Of a stretch of DNA of 64,000 nucleotides, positions 49,141 to 57,565 are shown piece by piece. Source of the stretch: CAVVXX01 sp963707975. GTDB lineage: Bacteria; Pseudomonadota; Alphaproteobacteria; Micropepsales; Micropepsaceae. The number at the start of each line of letters is the position of its first letter. The stretch's first letter is position 1. The notes beneath the pieces are model-generated. The model saw nothing but the letters and a program-made list of their open reading frames with translations, had not been told where the DNA came from and did no database searches. The DNA is taken from the NCBI GenBank assembly GCA_963707975.1, contig OY970177.1:2418001-2482000 (forward strand), read 5' to 3'. The position numbers and the translations under genes were made by a program.

Positions 49141-50970
49141 CTATTCCACCGTCACGCTCTTCGCCAAATTACGCGGCTGATCGACGTCGGTGCCCTTGGC
49201 CACCGCCGTATGATAGGCGAGTAGTTGCACGGGCAGCGCATAGAGCAGCGGCGCGATGAAGGGGTCCGCCTCGGGCACCTCGATGGTTCGCCAGGCGTAC
49301 TCGCCGATGGCCTTGATCCCGCGCGCGTCCGAAATCAGCACCACCTTTCCCCCCCGCGCCATCACCTCCTCCGCGTTGGAGGCGGTTTTCTCGAACAGCG
49401 CGTCGGAGGGCGCGATGACGATGATCGGCACCTTCTCGTCGATCAGCGCGATGGGGCCGTGCTTCATTTCGCCCGCGGCGTAGCCCTCGGCGTGAATGTA
49501 GGAAATCTCTTTCAGCTTCAGCGCGCCTTCGAGCGCCAGCGGGAAATGCACGCCGCGCCCCAGATAAAGCACGTCGCGCGCCTTCGCCAGCTCATGGCCC
49601 AGCGCCTCGATTTTCGAATCCTCGGTCAGCATCCGCACCATGTGGCGCGGCGTTTCCAGCAGCACCGAACAAAGCCGCTGTTCCTCCGCCGCATCTATGC
49701 TTCCGCGCGCGCGCGCGGCGGCGATGGCAAGCGACGCCAGCACCGAAAGTTGGCAAGTGAACGCCTTGGTGGAGGCCACCCCGATTTCCGGGCCCGCATA
49801 GGTGGGAAACACGATGTCCGCTTCGCGCATCATGGTGCTGTGCGGCGCGTTGACGATGGCGGCCACCCGCTGGCCCGCGCGCTTGGCCTCGCGGAGCGCC
49901 GCCAGCGTGTCGGCCGTCTCGCCCGATTGCGAGATGTAAAGGCAAAGCCCGCCTTTGGGATAAACCGGATCGCGGTAACGCAGTTCCGAGGCGATGTCGG
50001 CCTCGACCGGCAGCCGGGCGAGCTTCTCAAACCAGTATTTGCCAACGAGGCCCGCATAGAACGCCGTTCCGCAGGCGGAAATGGTAAGCCGCGGCGTGTT
50101 CGCGAACAATTTCTTCGCGTCTGTTCCCGGCAAATCCACCTTCGGGCCGGTCGCATCCACATAACGCGCAATGGTGTGGCCCACCACTTCGGGCTGCTCG
50201 TAAATTTCCTTGGCCATGAAATGGCGATGACCGCCTTTGTCGATCAACTGCGAAGAGGCTGGCACCAGCTTGATTTCGCGTTTGACCTTTTTTCCGCGCT
50301 CGTCAAACACGTCGATCTTGTCGCCATGTGCGATGACCACATCGCCATCTTCCAGATAGGCGATGCGATCCGTGAATGGCGCCAGCGCATAGGCGTCCGA
50401 GCCGAGATAAGCCTCGCCGTCGCCGTAACCCACTGCCAACGGGCTGCCGCGCCGCGCGCCGACAACCAGTTGTTCTTCATCGCGGAAAATCATGGCGAGC
50501 GCGAAGGCGCCCTTGAGGCGGCGCACGGCGGCCTGAGCTGCATCGGCCGGTTTCATTCCTTTGTCGAGATAATCCGTCACCAGGTGGACTGCCACTTCGG
50601 TGTCGGTTTCGGATTCGAACTGGTGGCCGGCCGTCATCAGCTCGTCGCGCAGCTCGCGGAAATTTTCGATGATGCCGTTGTGCACCAGCGCCACGCGCGA
50701 GGACGCATGCGGATGCGCGTTGCGCTCGGTCGGTGCGCCGTGCGTAGCCCAGCGTGTGTGGCCGATGCCAGTGTGGCCCGCGAGCGGATGTTTTTCGAGC
50801 ACGCGGGCGAGTTCGCCTAGCTTTCCGGGGCTGCGGCGGCGCTCGATGCGGCCTTCGGTCAGCGTGGCGATGCCAGCGGAATCATAACCGCGATATTCGA
50901 GCCGTTTCAGCGCCTCGAGAATAACCGGCGCGGCCTCGCCTTTGCCCGCAATGCCCACAATGCCGCACAT
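49141..50970 (-). CDS. glmS: Glucosamine-6-phosphate synthase (isomerising)
   Basis: Makes glucosamine 6-phosphate from fructose 6-phosphate and glutamine, the entry to UDP-GlcNAc. The intact 609-residue protein starts MCGIVG with the nucleophile cysteine, then has glutaminase segments GHTRWATHGAPTERNAHPHA and LVHNGIIENFREL, two SIS domains (ISACGTAFYAGLVGKYWFEK, LGRGVHFPLALEGALKLKEI) and the terminal KSVTVE. Its ATG follows the glmU stop directly, so the two precursor genes are coupled. No glmS ribozyme is expected or seen. Confidence 0.97.
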   Translation of the reverse strand: MCGIVGIAGKGEAAPVILEALKRLEYRGYDSAGIATLTEGRIERRRSPGKLGELARVLEKHPLAGHTGIGHTRWATHGAPTERNAHPHASSRVALVHNGIIENFRELRDELMTAGHQFESETDTEVAVHLVTDYLDKGMKPADAAQAAVRRLKGAFALAMIFRDEEQLVVGARRGSPLAVGYGDGEAYLGSDAYALAPFTDRIAYLEDGDVVIAHGDKIDVFDERGKKVKREIKLVPASSQLIDKGGHRHFMAKEIYEQPEVVGHTIARYVDATGPKVDLPGTDAKKLFANTPRLTISACGTAFYAGLVGKYWFEKLARLPVEADIASELRYRDPVYPKGGLCLYISQSGETADTLAALREAKRAGQRVAAIVNAPHSTMMREADIVFPTYAGPEIGVASTKAFTCQLSVLASLAIAAARARGSIDAAEEQRLCSVLLETPRHMVRMLTEDSKIEALGHELAKARDVLYLGRGVHFPLALEGALKLKEISYIHAEGYAAGEMKHGPIALIDEKVPIIVIAPSDALFEKTASNAEEVMARGGKVVLISDARGIKAIGEYAWRTIEVPEADPFIAPLLYALPVQLLAYHTAVAKGTDVDQPRNLAKSVTVE

Positions 50971-52302
50971 CTATTTGTCTTTCGCTTTCTTGGCGCGGAA
51001 ATCTTTGGCGCGGCCCCGCTTCGTTTCCTGCCGCGCGCGGCCAAATGCCATGTCGTCCGCCTCCACATCCTTGGTGATGACGCTGCCGGCCGCGACATAG
51101 GCGCCATCGGCGATTTTGAGCGGCGCCACCAGCGTGGCATTGGAGCCAACGAAAACTTCCTTGCCGATGTCGGTTTTTGATTTGTTGAAGCCGTCGTAAT
51201 TGCAGGTGATAGTGCCTGCGCCGATATTGGCTTTAGCGCCCACGCGCGCATCGCCGAGATAGGCCAGATGGTTGGCCTTCGCGCCTTTTTCGATGCGGCT
51301 GTTTTTTACCTCCACGAAATTGCCGATGTGCACGCCTTCTTCAAGCACGACGCCGGGGCGCAGCCGCGCGAAGGGGCCGACGATAGCGCCCGCGCCAATT
51401 TCGGCGCCTTCGATATGACAGAAGGCGCGGATCTCGGCGCCCTTGCGCACGGTGACGCCGGAGCCGAAGACGACGAACGGACCGATGGTGACATCGGCTT
51501 CGATTTGCGTATCGGCGGAAAGATAAACGGTGGCGGGATCGGTGAAGCTCACCCCCGCTTCCATCAGCTCGCGGCGGCGGCGTTCCTGGAACGCGGCTTC
51601 GGCGGCAGCAAGGTCGGCCCGCGTATTCACGCCCAATGTCTCCTTCTCGCCGGCTTCGGCGAAAGCACAACGCAAGCCGCGCGCGCCGGCCGCTGCAATC
51701 ACATCGGTCAGGTAATATTCTCCCTGCGCGTTGCGATTGTCGATTGCCTTCAGCAAATCAAAGATAATTCGCGCGTTTCCCGCCATAGGCCCGGCAAAGC
51801 ATAAACCGATGCGGCGCTCCTCCAGGCTTGCGTCCTTGTGCTCGACAATGCGTTCCAGCATGTCGCCCTTTGTCACCATGCGGCCATAGCCAGTGGCGTC
51901 GTCAGGGCGAAAGCCAAGTGCTGCAACATCGGCGCTGCCCAGCCGCGCGGCAAGCTTCTGCAATGTCTCTTTCGTCACCAGCGGCGCGTCGCCGAACAGC
52001 ACCAGCACCTGGCCTGAGAAATTCTTCAGCGCGCTTTCCGCCGCCATCACCGCATGGCCGGTGCCGAGCGGCACTTTTTGAGTCGCGGTTTCGGCGCCAA
52101 ACTTTTCCGCCAGCCCCACCACATCGCCCGCATCTTCCGCCGTCACCACCACGATCTTCGTGGCACCCATCGCGCGCGCTGTGGCCAGCACATGCGCCAG
52201 CATCGGCTGCCCGCCCACGCGGTGCATGACTTTGGGCAACGCGGATTTCATCCGCACGCCTTTGCCAGCAGCGAGAATAACGACAGCGATTGGCGAACTC
52301 AT
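50971..52302 (-). CDS. glmU: Bifunctional GlmU uridyltransferase/acetyltransferase
   Basis: Makes UDP-GlcNAc for peptidoglycan and LPS. The 443-residue protein has an N-terminal nucleotidyltransferase domain (VILAAGKGVRMKSALPKVMH, PLGTGHAVMAAESALKN, LFGDAPLV) and a C-terminal left-handed beta-helix with hexapeptide repeats (TIGPFVVFGSGVTVRKGAEI, CNYDGFNKSKTDIGKEVFVG). It ends with a lysine- and arginine-rich tail KDFRAKKAKDK. It precedes glmS with zero spacing. The upstream gap holds the family B hairpins. Confidence 0.96.
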   Translation of the reverse strand: MSSPIAVVILAAGKGVRMKSALPKVMHRVGGQPMLAHVLATARAMGATKIVVVTAEDAGDVVGLAEKFGAETATQKVPLGTGHAVMAAESALKNFSGQVLVLFGDAPLVTKETLQKLAARLGSADVAALGFRPDDATGYGRMVTKGDMLERIVEHKDASLEERRIGLCFAGPMAGNARIIFDLLKAIDNRNAQGEYYLTDVIAAAGARGLRCAFAEAGEKETLGVNTRADLAAAEAAFQERRRRELMEAGVSFTDPATVYLSADTQIEADVTIGPFVVFGSGVTVRKGAEIRAFCHIEGAEIGAGAIVGPFARLRPGVVLEEGVHIGNFVEVKNSRIEKGAKANHLAYLGDARVGAKANIGAGTITCNYDGFNKSKTDIGKEVFVGSNATLVAPLKIADGAYVAAGSVITKDVEADDMAFGRARQETKRGRAKDFRAKKAKDK

Positions 52303-52323
52303 TTTTTGAACGTGTCCTCAATA

Positions 52324-52396
52324 CCCTCATGCTTCGACAAGCTCAGCATGAGGGCTTTACTACTCGCCTCACCCTGAGCTCGTCGAAGGGTGAGGC
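52324..52396 (+). repeat. Two-hairpin repeat, family B left copy
   Basis: Two perfect or near-perfect hairpins: 52324-52354 with arms CCCTCATGCT / AGCATGAGGG and 52366-52396 with arms GCCTCACCCT / AGGGTGAGGC. Both carry a TTCGAC or GTCGAA core. The region between it and gph (52397-52524) shows no other clear signal. Confidence 0.75.
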
Positions 52397-52524
52397 AAGT
52401 CACTGATCCCCTAGGTGAACATCATGGCTGGGGTAAATTGACGATTTGTTTCCTAATCTTTCCCTTGGGCCCCGTTAAGGCGTATTTGTGGCTTATCCGC
52501 GGTCGATCAGGTGCGAATGACCCC

Positions 52525-53202
52525 ATGAGCAGCCCCCGTCCGGCAATCGTTTTTGACCTCGACGGCACGCTGGTCGATACCGCGCCCGATCTGGCGGCCG
52601 CCATGAATGCCGTGCTGTCAGAGGCAGGCCGCCCCGCGCTGCCGCTCGACACCGTGCGCCATCTGGTGGGGCGCGGCGCGCGCACACTTATCGGGCGCGG
52701 ATTCTCGGTCACTGGCGCCCCGGCTGCACCCGAAAAGCTCGACGGCTACGTGAATTCCTTCCTCGCGCACTACCGCGAGAACATCGCCTCGAGCAGGCCC
52801 TACCCGAACGTGCCCGAAACGCTAACCGCTCTTGTCAGTGAAGCCAGCCTCGGCGTGTGCACCAGCAAGCCGCAGGAATTCGCCGACATGCTGCTGGCGG
52901 AACTCAATCTCACGCGGTTCTTCGGTTCTGTGCACGGCGCCGGCCGCACGCCTTACGTCAAGCCAGACCCCAAGCATTATACCGACGTGATCGCGGAACT
53001 CGGCGGCACAATTGCGCAGAGCGTTATGGTGGGCGACAGCAACACCGATGTGGAGCTGGCACGCGCGGCTGGCGCGCCCGTGGTTCTGGTGTCCTATGGT
53101 TACACCGACAAACATGCGCGCGAGCTGGACGCGGATATGGTGGTGGATGATTTCAGGGACGTGCGGGAGGCCGCGCTAAAGTTGCTGCGCGTCGCGCGAT
53201 AG
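52525..53202 (+). CDS. gph: Phosphoglycolate phosphatase (HAD family)
   Basis: A 225-residue HAD hydrolase from the ATG at 52525. Motif I is VFDLDGTLVDTAPDLAAAMN, motif II the serine/threonine region GVCTSKP, motif III the lysine in GRTPYVKPDPKHY, and motif IV VMVGDSNTDVELARAAGAPV. The Gph subfamily removes phosphate from 2-phosphoglycolate formed by DNA repair or oxygenase reactions. An in-frame extension to 52390 has no family support. It is enclosed, with the cupredoxin gene, by inverted family B hairpins. Confidence 0.9.
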   Translation: MSSPRPAIVFDLDGTLVDTAPDLAAAMNAVLSEAGRPALPLDTVRHLVGRGARTLIGRGFSVTGAPAAPEKLDGYVNSFLAHYRENIASSRPYPNVPETLTALVSEASLGVCTSKPQEFADMLLAELNLTRFFGSVHGAGRTPYVKPDPKHYTDVIAELGGTIAQSVMVGDSNTDVELARAAGAPVVLVSYGYTDKHARELDADMVVDDFRDVREAALKLLRVAR

Positions 53203-53275
53203 ACAGCGCGCGGCGGCTGCGCTTATCTTTGTATTGAAGGGCAATTTTTGGGCGAGGCTAACAAAGGGTGTCATC

Positions 53276-53698
53276 ATGAAATTGCTTCAAATTGCTGCTG
53301 TGAGTCTCATGTTGTCGGGGATGCTGGCGGAAGCTGGCCAGGCACAGCCGGCGGGCTCGGCCGGCGTCGATTGGACAAACGCGCAAGTCGTGGAAATCGA
53401 TTTGGACAGCTACAGTTTCACGCCGAAATCGCTGCATCTGAAAAAAGACACGCCCTATCGCCTCCACTTCGTCAACAAGGCTTCCAAGGGCCATAATTAC
53501 GACGCGCCACAGTTTTTCGCGGCGCTGGTGGTGGCGCCTGCCGATCAGGCAAAAGTCGCGGATGGCAAAATCGAGCTTGACCCGGGCGCAAGCGTGGACG
53601 TTCAGGCGGTGCCAAGCGTGGCTGGAACATATTCGGTCACCTGCTCCCATTTCCTGCATTCGACGATGGGCATGACCGGCGAGGCCGTGATCGAATAA
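53276..53698 (+). CDS. Secreted cupredoxin-like protein
   Basis: A 140-residue protein with a signal peptide (LLQIAAVSLMLSGMLAEAGQ). The fold resembles a blue-copper cupredoxin: an early histidine in KGHNYDAP and a C-terminal loop CSHFLHSTMGM, in which Cys, His and Met sit as in type I copper sites. It could carry electrons or bind copper in the periplasm; partner proteins are unknown. The expected EFYDSSK-like loop is replaced. It lies 73 bases after gph on the same strand. Confidence 0.75.
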   Translation: MKLLQIAAVSLMLSGMLAEAGQAQPAGSAGVDWTNAQVVEIDLDSYSFTPKSLHLKKDTPYRLHFVNKASKGHNYDAPQFFAALVVAPADQAKVADGKIELDPGASVDVQAVPSVAGTYSVTCSHFLHSTMGMTGEAVIE

Positions 53699-53721
53699 TT
53701 CCATTTAGAGAAGTGCGCGTG

Positions 53722-53810
53722 GCCTCACCCTTCGACAGGCTCAGGGTTCGACAGGCTCAGGGTGAGGCTAGAATCAAAGCCCTCATGCTGAGCCTTTCGA
53801 AGCATGAGGG
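53722..53810 (+). repeat. Two-hairpin repeat, family B right copy (inverted)
   Basis: Carries the same two hairpins as 52324-52396 in inverted order and orientation: 53722-53768 with arms GCCTCACCCT / AGGGTGAGGC, enlarged by a perfect 16-base tandem duplication of TTCGACAGGCTCAGGG, then 53780-53810 with arms CCCTCATGCT / AGCATGAGGG. The pair thus forms an inverted repeat around gph and the cupredoxin gene. Confidence 0.75.
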
Positions 53811-53861
53811 CATAGCCAACTTGACGCGCCGCGCCGCGCCGCCTTATCACCACGGCCTTTC

Positions 53862-53936
53862 GGGCGCGTAGCTCAGCGGGAGAGCACTCCCTTCACACGG
53901 GAGGGGTCACAGGTTCAATCCCTGTCGCGCCCACCA
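53862..53936 (+). tRNA. tRNA-Val (CAC anticodon)
   Basis: Cloverleaf with acceptor GGGCGCG/CGCGCCC, an anticodon stem CTCCC/GGGAG around loop TTCACAC giving anticodon CAC for GUG codons, T-loop GGTTCAATCC, discriminator A and an encoded CCA. A hairpin (CCACGC ... GCGTGG) begins in its 3' end and may act as a processing or termination signal. Confidence 0.95.
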
Positions 53937-54043
53937 CGCTTCGCCTTCGGCTTCGCGTGGCGCAGCCAGGCGAAGTCGCTTAGGCGAAGCAGTGCCCGGC
54001 GTAGCTGGAGCGAAGCGGAAGCGAAGACGGGCTAAAGCAAGCC

Positions 54044-54286
54044 ATGTGGTACGTCTACATCATCCGCAGCATTGCTTTTCCGGGTCAAGAATACACCGGT
54101 GCCACTGCGAATCTGAAGCAGCGCATCTCGGATCACAATGCCGGGAAGTCATCGCATACAACCAAATTTAGGCCTTGGGAACTGGTCTGGTATTGTGGCT
54201 TCCCAACCAAATATAAGGCATTGGAGTTCGAGAAGTATCTGAAATCACACTCCGGTAGAGCATTTGCAAAAAAGAGATTGACCTGA
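54044..54286 (+). CDS. GIY-YIG nuclease family protein
   Basis: An 80-residue single-domain GIY-YIG protein of the UPF0213/YhbQ type. Motif positions are visible: WYVYIIRS (GIY side), the TGATANLKQRISDHN segment with the conserved arginine and histidine, and LEFEKYLKSHSG with the catalytic glutamate. The role is unknown, possibly DNA repair or a selfish element. It lies 107 bases after tRNA-Val. The spacer is filled by GCGAAGC-rich repeats typically found before such genes in related genomes. Confidence 0.85.
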   Translation: MWYVYIIRSIAFPGQEYTGATANLKQRISDHNAGKSSHTTKFRPWELVWYCGFPTKYKALEFEKYLKSHSGRAFAKKRLT

Positions 54287-54316
54287 GCTTCGCGGGCTTC
54301 GGCTCGGCGGACCGCC

Positions 54317-54591
54317 TCACCCGTGATGCGAAAAATCGTAGGTGCGTTCCAAGAGCCAGAAATATGGCCGCTTGAGCGCTGCTTCGCGGATAAAACCTTC
54401 GTAGATCTGCACGAAGGCGTTCATGATCTCGAACTCCTTGTTGATCAGAAAATCTCCGCACAGTTCGGCGGTTTCCTTTGCCTCCAATGTGTAGGCTTGC
54501 CGTACGGGAACCACGCCTTGAATGTCTCGACGAAGGGCTGATCTAGCAGCGTGACGGAAGCGGGCGAATGATCCCATGAAAATTCCATCAT
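54317..54591 (-). pseudogene. Unrecognised gene, frameshifted
   Basis: Two overlapping frames together look like one protein: MEFSWDHSPASVTLLDQPFV, then ETFKAWFPYG, then after a break near 54500 AYTLEAKETAELCGDFLINK and EFEIMNAFVQIYEGFIREAA, ending RTYDFSHHG. The reading is open further upstream, to about 54694, without a good start codon. I do not recognise the family. It may be a real protein with one sequence error or a decaying gene. 54592-54737 shows nothing else. Confidence 0.35.
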
Positions 54592-54737
54592 CGGCTTTGT
54601 TTCGGCGGGCTCCACCCCACGATGCTTCGGCTGAACCTGGATGCCGCGAACGCAGAAGCGCCCGCGCTGAAATGCGGCCCGAATGTTAATTCAGCTGAGG
54701 GCTTCGCGCCATTGGCGCGAGGCCGCAAATACACGCC

Positions 54738-55718
54738 TCAATCCACGCTGACGGCGGGCGGCCCGATCCACTTCGCCACGTCGCGCCAGACTTTCTCGGC
54801 TTCGAGGTCGCGCAGCAGCATGTGATACCCATGCGGATAATGCTTCACGGTGGCCTTTGCGCCCAGCTTCTTCGCCACTTCCTCCGTGGGCCCGCGCGGG
54901 ATGATCTGATCGTTGTCGCCATACAGAAACAGGATCGGCTCCGCGCCCATGTGGCCCGCCGCGTCGTAGCCTTCGTCCATCAGCGTCACCAGGCCATAGA
55001 TCGCATCCGCGCGCGCCGTGTGCTGATAAAGCGGATCGCGTCCCAGCGCGCGCAACATGGGAATGTTGTCCGAAGGTACGAGGTGCAAACCCTCGCCCGA
55101 TAATTTCCACCACGGCGTCGAATGCGCAGCAAGCCATAAGGCCACACGGTGCGAGAGAGGCAGCGTGCGCCAGCCCCACACCGCTGGCGCGGAAAGAATG
55201 ACGCCGTCCACGCGCGGGCGCGAAGCGCTTGCCATCGCGCTCATCATAACGGCGCCGCCCATGCTTTCGCCGAGCGCGAACACGGGCAGGCCTGGATGGC
55301 GCGCGCGCACCACGTCCACAAAATCCGAAAAATCTCGCCGCATGACATCGCCGCCCGCCCACAGACCTGTGTTGGGCGAGCGGCCGAAACCGCGCTGGTC
55401 GTAGGCGTAAGTCGAGATGCCGTGCTTCGCCCACCATGCGCCCGGCATGGCGAAGGCGTTTGAATAATCGCTCATGCCATGCAGCGCGACAATTATCGCG
55501 TGCGGGTGCGGCGCGTCCCAATGCTGCAGGCCAAGCGGCAACCCGTCGCGCGTAATGTAATGGGCGTCTTCAATGGCAGGCATGCGCGTCACAACGCCCT
55601 GCTCGGCCAGCCTTGGCGCGCAAGCCGGCAGCAAGAGCGCCAAAGCGAGGCTTAAGCGCCAGAGAGCGCGCAGGCCACGCGTGCGCGCAGCACGGGCAAG
55701 AGTTCCTTCTCGAACCAT
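54738..55718 (-). CDS. Alpha/beta hydrolase, monoacylglycerol-lipase-like
   Basis: A protein of about 326 residues with an N-terminal hydrophobic segment ending in a lipobox-like LLPAC, so probably membrane-anchored outside the cytoplasm. The hydrolase fold shows the oxyanion region VALHGMSDYSNAFAMPGAWW, the nucleophile elbow ALGESMGGAVMM near residue 140, the acid FLYGDNDQIIP and the C-terminal histidine HYPHGYHMLLRD. The family splits monoacylglycerols or lysophospholipids. The start at 55718 overlaps the upstream UDG-like gene by 67 bases; a start at 55736 is also possible. Confidence 0.85.
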   Translation of the reverse strand: MVREGTLARAARTRGLRALWRLSLALALLLPACAPRLAEQGVVTRMPAIEDAHYITRDGLPLGLQHWDAPHPHAIIVALHGMSDYSNAFAMPGAWWAKHGISTYAYDQRGFGRSPNTGLWAGGDVMRRDFSDFVDVVRARHPGLPVFALGESMGGAVMMSAMASASRPRVDGVILSAPAVWGWRTLPLSHRVALWLAAHSTPWWKLSGEGLHLVPSDNIPMLRALGRDPLYQHTARADAIYGLVTLMDEGYDAAGHMGAEPILFLYGDNDQIIPRGPTEEVAKKLGAKATVKHYPHGYHMLLRDLEAEKVWRDVAKWIGPPAVSVD

Positions 55719-56263
55719 GGATTGTTTTTTAGCCATGCATTGTTACGCCACGAGGGATGCGGCAGCGGGATGACATGCGGCCCGTAATCGCTCCAGGCGC
55801 GCACGGTGTCGCTGACGGTTTTCCGGTCGCGCGCGCCCAAATGATATTTCTGCGCATAGGCGCCGATCACCAGCGTCAACGCAAACTGCGGCGCCGCTGC
55901 GAAAAGCCGGTTGTGCCAGGCGCCCGAGCATTCGCGCCGGGGCGGCAAATCGCCGCCATGTTCGTCGTAGCCCGGAAAGCAGAAGCCCATCGGCACAATG
56001 GCGATGCGGGATTCGTCGTAGAACATGTCGCGGTCCACGCCCATCCAGGCGCGAAGGCGTTCTCCGCTGGGATCGTTGTAGGGAATGCCGGTGTTGTGCA
56101 CGCGAATGCCGGGCGCCTGCCCCGCCACGCAGACGCGCGCTGTGGATGACAGGCGCAGCACGGGCCGCGGGCCATGCGGCAGGTGCCGTGCGCAGATACG
56201 GCAGGCGCGGACTTCTTTAAGCAGCGCGGGTAAAGCTTCGCGCGTCTTTGTTCTGGCGAGCAT
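55652..56263 (-). CDS. Uracil-DNA glycosylase superfamily protein
   Basis: A 203-residue protein of the UDG fold. The substrate-water motif region is GQAPGIRVHNTGIPYNDPSG, and a VIPLPHPSWRNNAWL segment carries the DNA-leucine-loop histidine (HPS). An iron-sulfur site is not complete: only two N-terminal cysteines (CRICARHLP) are visible. It is likely a DNA repair enzyme removing uracil or related bases. It overlaps the alpha/beta hydrolase downstream and follows the membrane protein at 56270 by six bases. Confidence 0.83.
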   Translation of the reverse strand: MLARTKTREALPALLKEVRACRICARHLPHGPRPVLRLSSTARVCVAGQAPGIRVHNTGIPYNDPSGERLRAWMGVDRDMFYDESRIAIVPMGFCFPGYDEHGGDLPPRRECSGAWHNRLFAAAPQFALTLVIGAYAQKYHLGARDRKTVSDTVRAWSDYGPHVIPLPHPSWRNNAWLKNNPWFEKELLPVLRARVACALSGA

Positions 56264-56269
56264 GGGAAT

Positions 56270-57478
56270 TTACGGGCGGCTCAACAGCAGCTTCATCTGC
56301 GGGTTTTCGCGCCGCCACATCACGTTGTCGAGGAAATAGTGATGCACGTTGATGAAGATGGAGAAGATGAAAAGAAAAAGATAATTGCCGAACACTGCGC
56401 GATCATAGGTGCCGACCGCATCCAGATATTTCGGCGCCGCCACGAAACCCAGATAGCCAAGCGCGGTTCCCAGCGCGATGAACAGCGCAAGCTGGCCCCA
56501 TGCGTTGGTGGAAAAGAAACGCCCCGCGGTTTGCCATCCGCTGCGCGCAGGCGACACGGCTTTTGTGGGTTCGGCATTCAACTGGAAGCGCCAGACGATG
56601 GCGAGATATTGCAGCGAATGGAATGTCGGCACCACCGCCAGGAACAGCGGATTGATGCGCACGAAGATCACCCAAAGATACAGCGTGACCACATAGGCGA
56701 TGACGCCGTTCCACGGCAGCTTGCCGCCATTGTCGCGCCACTGCTTCGCCAGCAAATACAGAGTCACCAGCGTGGTGAAGCCTGCGATGACGCACACGGT
56801 CTGGTAAATGGGAGTGGGAATTTCGATGGTATAATATTGCGTGCCGATGTAATTGAGAGCGCGAGCGATGGCGTGATTGGCAATCATCCACGACACCGCC
56901 CACGAAGCATAGCCGTTCCAGCGCAGCATGAGCTTGAGGTCATTCGACAGCGGCATGCGCTTTTGCGCCGAGTCCACGATAAAAACACCGTAACCTTGCT
57001 TCACGTAATGCCAGCCAACGGTGAAAAACATTATGTTGGCGCCATAGCCGAGCAGCTTGGGATTATCGGTCATCACCGCAACAGTGAAGAATATCAGCAG
57101 CGCCACGGGCGCCACGATCCCGGCGAACACATAACGCGCGCGCAGCTTCGGGTAGAACGTGTTTCCGAAAGCCTTCTCGCGGAAATTGCGGTAGAAAATC
57201 TGATAGGAATGCGCGAAATGCGGCTGGTTGATCAGCGTCATCAGGATGATGACCATCGTTCCCTGCGCGGCGGGCGAAATACCTTTGGGCAGCAGCAATG
57301 CGATCAACGCGAGAATGATGACCGCGCCGCCCCCCAGGCAGAAGAAATCGAACCACGGGCTAAACAGATAGCCCGCCCTGCCGGGCGTTGGCGCATACAC
57401 GGTGGCCGCGGCCGCGGACGGCGCTGATTTGGCGTAAGCAGCGGGGATCACATCGTCCGCGCGGATCGTATCGGTCAT
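56270..57478 (-). CDS. Polytopic histidine-rich membrane protein
   Basis: A 402-residue inner-membrane protein with about ten helices. Conserved-looking histidine clusters are NQPHFAHSYQIFYRN, TVGWHYVKQGYG, VPTFHSLQYLAIVWR and NVHHYFLDNVMWR, spread along helix ends as in membrane metal enzymes such as desaturases or Brp/Blh carotenoid oxygenases. I cannot tie it to a named family. It precedes the UDG-like gene by six bases on the same strand. Confidence 0.75.
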   Translation of the reverse strand: MTDTIRADDVIPAAYAKSAPSAAAATVYAPTPGRAGYLFSPWFDFFCLGGGAVIILALIALLLPKGISPAAQGTMVIILMTLINQPHFAHSYQIFYRNFREKAFGNTFYPKLRARYVFAGIVAPVALLIFFTVAVMTDNPKLLGYGANIMFFTVGWHYVKQGYGVFIVDSAQKRMPLSNDLKLMLRWNGYASWAVSWMIANHAIARALNYIGTQYYTIEIPTPIYQTVCVIAGFTTLVTLYLLAKQWRDNGGKLPWNGVIAYVVTLYLWVIFVRINPLFLAVVPTFHSLQYLAIVWRFQLNAEPTKAVSPARSGWQTAGRFFSTNAWGQLALFIALGTALGYLGFVAAPKYLDAVGTYDRAVFGNYLFLFIFSIFINVHHYFLDNVMWRRENPQMKLLLSRP

Positions 57479-57565
57479 TTTACTGCCCCAAAACCTTACC
57501 CCGCTCCCAGGGCGCGCACACGATAGCAGATCGCGCCCATTAACGCAGCCATGCTAGGTTGGGTC

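Noticed and set aside
49225..50820. 531-codon open frame opposite glmS
   Set aside because: Shadow frame from third-position GC bias; glmS is unambiguous.
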